Source of the DNA: Gammaproteobacteria bacterium
Lineage (GTDB): Bacteria > Pseudomonadota > Gammaproteobacteria > Pseudomonadales > Halieaceae
Reading direction: 5' to 3'
Assembly (NCBI GenBank): GCA_030427485.1
Contig: JAUICG010000030.1
Coordinates: 1 to 55,214 of the forward strand
DNA: 55,214 nt
In this document: positions 53,671 through 55,214 of the stretch, piece after piece
How positions within the stretch are numbered: the first letter of the stretch is position 1
How the letters are laid out: each line of letters starts with the position of its first letter
Notes under the pieces: generated by a model
Seen by the model: only the letters and a program-made list of their open reading frames with translations
Told to the model about the DNA's origin: nothing
The model's database searches: none
Translations under genes and position numbers: made by a program

Positions 53671-55214
53671 TCAGATTTCCGATTTTAATAGACGGGCAAG
53701 CTGACTTTCGGCGTCGGCGAGTAATGTGTAAACCACTGGAACAACAAATAAGGTAAGCACGGTTGAGGAAATTAGTCCGCCTATTACGAGTATACCCATT
53801 GAAGTGCGTAACTCAGCGCCATCAGACGTGGCCAGCGCTATAGGGATCATACCGAATATGGTAGAGAACGCAGTCATCAGTACTGGGCGTAAGCGTAAAT
53901 GAGCCGCTTCGATCATAGCTTCCGCTGCGCTGTGGCCTTGCTCTATGGCCTGATTGGCATAGTCCACCAGAAGAATGCCGTTTTTCATAACCAGACCCAT
54001 CAGCGCGACCAGACCGATTTGTGTCAAGACTGAAAGCTCGGAGTTAGTCCATGCGAGCAAGCTGAATGCGCCCACAAAAGACAGCGGAGCGGTAAGCATG
54101 ATCACTACTGGTTGAGTATAGCTGTTGAATTGACTAGCCAGAATCATGTATAGACTGAGCATCGACATTGTTAGTGCAAAAAATATTGCCTCGACAATAT
54201 CATTGATTTGCTCTGAAGTGCCTAGATATGAACTCTCGTATCCTGTAGCCATATCGAGATCACTAATAATCTCATCCATTTTTTTCATCAGCTCGCCTGT
54301 CGCGATCCCAGCGGGAGCGTTTGCAGAAATACCGATCTTTCGAGCCCGATTGTAGTGATCGATTTGTGCCGGGCCACTGGTTACGCTTACCTCTGCGACG
54401 TTACGGAAATCTATTAAGCTGTTGTCTGCCGCGCGTAATTGAATGAGGTCAAACTTTCCGATCTCGTCGCGGTACGTTTCTGCATATCTCAGGCGCACGT
54501 CATAGCGATTACCGAACTCTTCGTAACTTGTAACATCTACACCACCCATCGTGGCTCCAACAGTAGCGGCGATATCTCGAACCGAAATGCCCAAATCAGC
54601 GGCCCTGCGCCGGTTTATCGTAACCTGCAATTCAGGCTTGCCTGGCTCATAGCTGGACTTGATATCCCTGAAGAGGCCAGATTCTTCCATCTGGCTCGTG
54701 ATAGTATCCGCGTATGTTCGAAGTTGTTCTAAATCATCGCCGCTTAAAGCCATCTCCATGTCGGCACCAAAGAATCCTCCTCCGGATATCCAGGGCACAT
54801 CTGTCAAAGAGATGTGCTTGGCATCGGGTATGGCCAAAGCGAGCGCTGTGCGGACGTCATCCATCACTTCATACTGATGACTGCTCCTTTGTTGTTTCGG
54901 CGACAGACCAAAATAGAATGATAGTTCGTTTGCCTTGGCCTGAGCGCCGGAGCCAATAACAGTGAACACCAATTCAATATGTTCCAGGTCACTGACAGTT
55001 TTACTCACTTGAGTGGCAACACGCTTGGCCTGGGTAAGACCGGTTCCCAGAGGAAGCTCGACTTTGGCGAGAAACTCGCTTCTATCAGTTGCGGACGTAA
55101 ATGAGAGGGGAACCTGACCCGCATTATAAACACCCATACCGACAGTGGCAGCGGCCAACAGCAGAACAAGCCAGCGAGCGCGAAGTGCGAAGCGAACGCC
55201 CTTAACGTAGGTTG
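53671..55214 (-). CDS. RND efflux permease, C-terminal part (5' end beyond window)
   Basis: Open frame from the window edge to the stop at 53671, 514 residues, no stop codon before the edge. ATDRSEFLAKVELPLGTGL, then a docking-like loop, SQFNSYTQPVVIMLTAPLSF and the TM segments with GLVALMGLVMKNGILLVDYAN and MTAFSTIFGMIPIAL, where AcrB-type permeases carry their proton relay and Gly-rich TM helices. It matches the hydrophobe/amphiphile RND type; N-terminal half and adaptor lie outside. Base composition is clearly more AT-rich than the chromosome part. Confidence 0.9.
   Translation of the reverse strand, partial: TYVKGVRFALRARWLVLLLAAATVGMGVYNAGQVPLSFTSATDRSEFLAKVELPLGTGLTQAKRVATQVSKTVSDLEHIELVFTVIGSGAQAKANELSFYFGLSPKQQRSSHQYEVMDDVRTALALAIPDAKHISLTDVPWISGGGFFGADMEMALSGDDLEQLRTYADTITSQMEESGLFRDIKSSYEPGKPELQVTINRRRAADLGISVRDIAATVGATMGGVDVTSYEEFGNRYDVRLRYAETYRDEIGKFDLIQLRAADNSLIDFRNVAEVSVTSGPAQIDHYNRARKIGISANAPAGIATGELMKKMDEIISDLDMATGYESSYLGTSEQINDIVEAIFFALTMSMLSLYMILASQFNSYTQPVVIMLTAPLSFVGAFSLLAWTNSELSVLTQIGLVALMGLVMKNGILLVDYANQAIEQGHSAAEAMIEAAHLRLRPVLMTAFSTIFGMIPIALATSDGAELRTSMGILVIGGLISSTVLTLFVVPVVYTLLADAESQLARLLKSEI

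Noticed and set aside
49535..55214. Right attachment site of the element
   Set aside because: I looked for a second copy of the tRNA 3' sequence and found none in the window.

Overview
The window looks like chromosomal DNA from a high-GC, aerobic, marine-type gammaproteobacterium. Several things suggest the Halieaceae/Spongiibacteraceae (Cellvibrionales) neighbourhood: a lipoprotein with a long poly-Ser/Gly linker, a PEP-CTERM protein, two large TonB-dependent receptors, a FadL-type porin, a KshA-like Rieske oxygenase, a CYP51-like P450, and many short-chain dehydrogenases and VOC proteins. The family-level placement is inference from gene content; no rRNA is present.

Layout. 1-6.3 kb: end of an unidentified gene, KshA-like Rieske oxygenase, TetR regulator, HExxH lipoprotein, poly-Ser lipoprotein and an MMPL/RND membrane protein. 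6.4-8.8 kb: first TonB-dependent receptor. 8.9-12.6 kb: a compact row purK - remnant of purE - sbtA (Na+/bicarbonate permease) - sbtB (PII-like), facing an NhaR-like LysR gene. 12.6-13.1 kb: a non-coding structured repeat (33-nt inverted repeat plus an 8-bp satellite). 13.1-24.5 kb: CYP51-like P450, amidohydrolase, CmcJ/NvfI-like protein, META-domain protein, PEP-CTERM protein, acetyltransferase, alpha/beta hydrolase, nitronate monooxygenase and FadL porin. 23.5-32.2 kb: two divergent AraC-type regulators, then a six-gene plus-strand operon (SDR, epoxide-hydrolase-like, VOC-membrane fusion, VOC-VOC-SRPBCC fusion, SDR, alcohol dehydrogenase). This is probably a catabolic pathway for a hydrophobic, perhaps terpenoid or aromatic, substrate that I cannot name. 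32.2-42.2 kb, all minus strand: DUF481 protein, cytochrome-c/Vgb-propeller protein, a 35-residue membrane microprotein, second TonB-dependent receptor and a MacAB-like exporter. 42.4-49.2 kb: YebC/YeeN regulator, an 11-residue-repeat lipoprotein, LLM flavoprotein, patatin lipoprotein, PGPGW protein, class II aldolase-like protein, TauD-like dioxygenase and small secreted proteins.

49.5 kb to the right end is an integrated element. It starts at a complete tRNA-Arg(ACG) gene, followed by a tyrosine integrase, an AlpA-like HTH gene and a second, unrelated-type tyrosine recombinase, all closely packed. About 1 kb of non-coding DNA with two strong hairpins follows, then cargo: two hotdog thioesterase genes and an RND permease cut by the window end. 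The RND part is visibly poorer in G+C than the core. No right attachment repeat lies inside the window.

The most unusual locus is purK-purE'-sbtA-sbtB. A bicarbonate importer and its PII-like regulator are coupled to a bicarbonate-using carboxylase, but purE has lost its N-terminal third and is out of frame with purK. The other highlights are the LEA-like 11-mer lipoprotein, the VOC-TM-ferredoxin-fold-TM fusion, the microprotein between the TonB receptor and the cytochrome/propeller gene, and the long inverted repeat ending in an 8-bp satellite.
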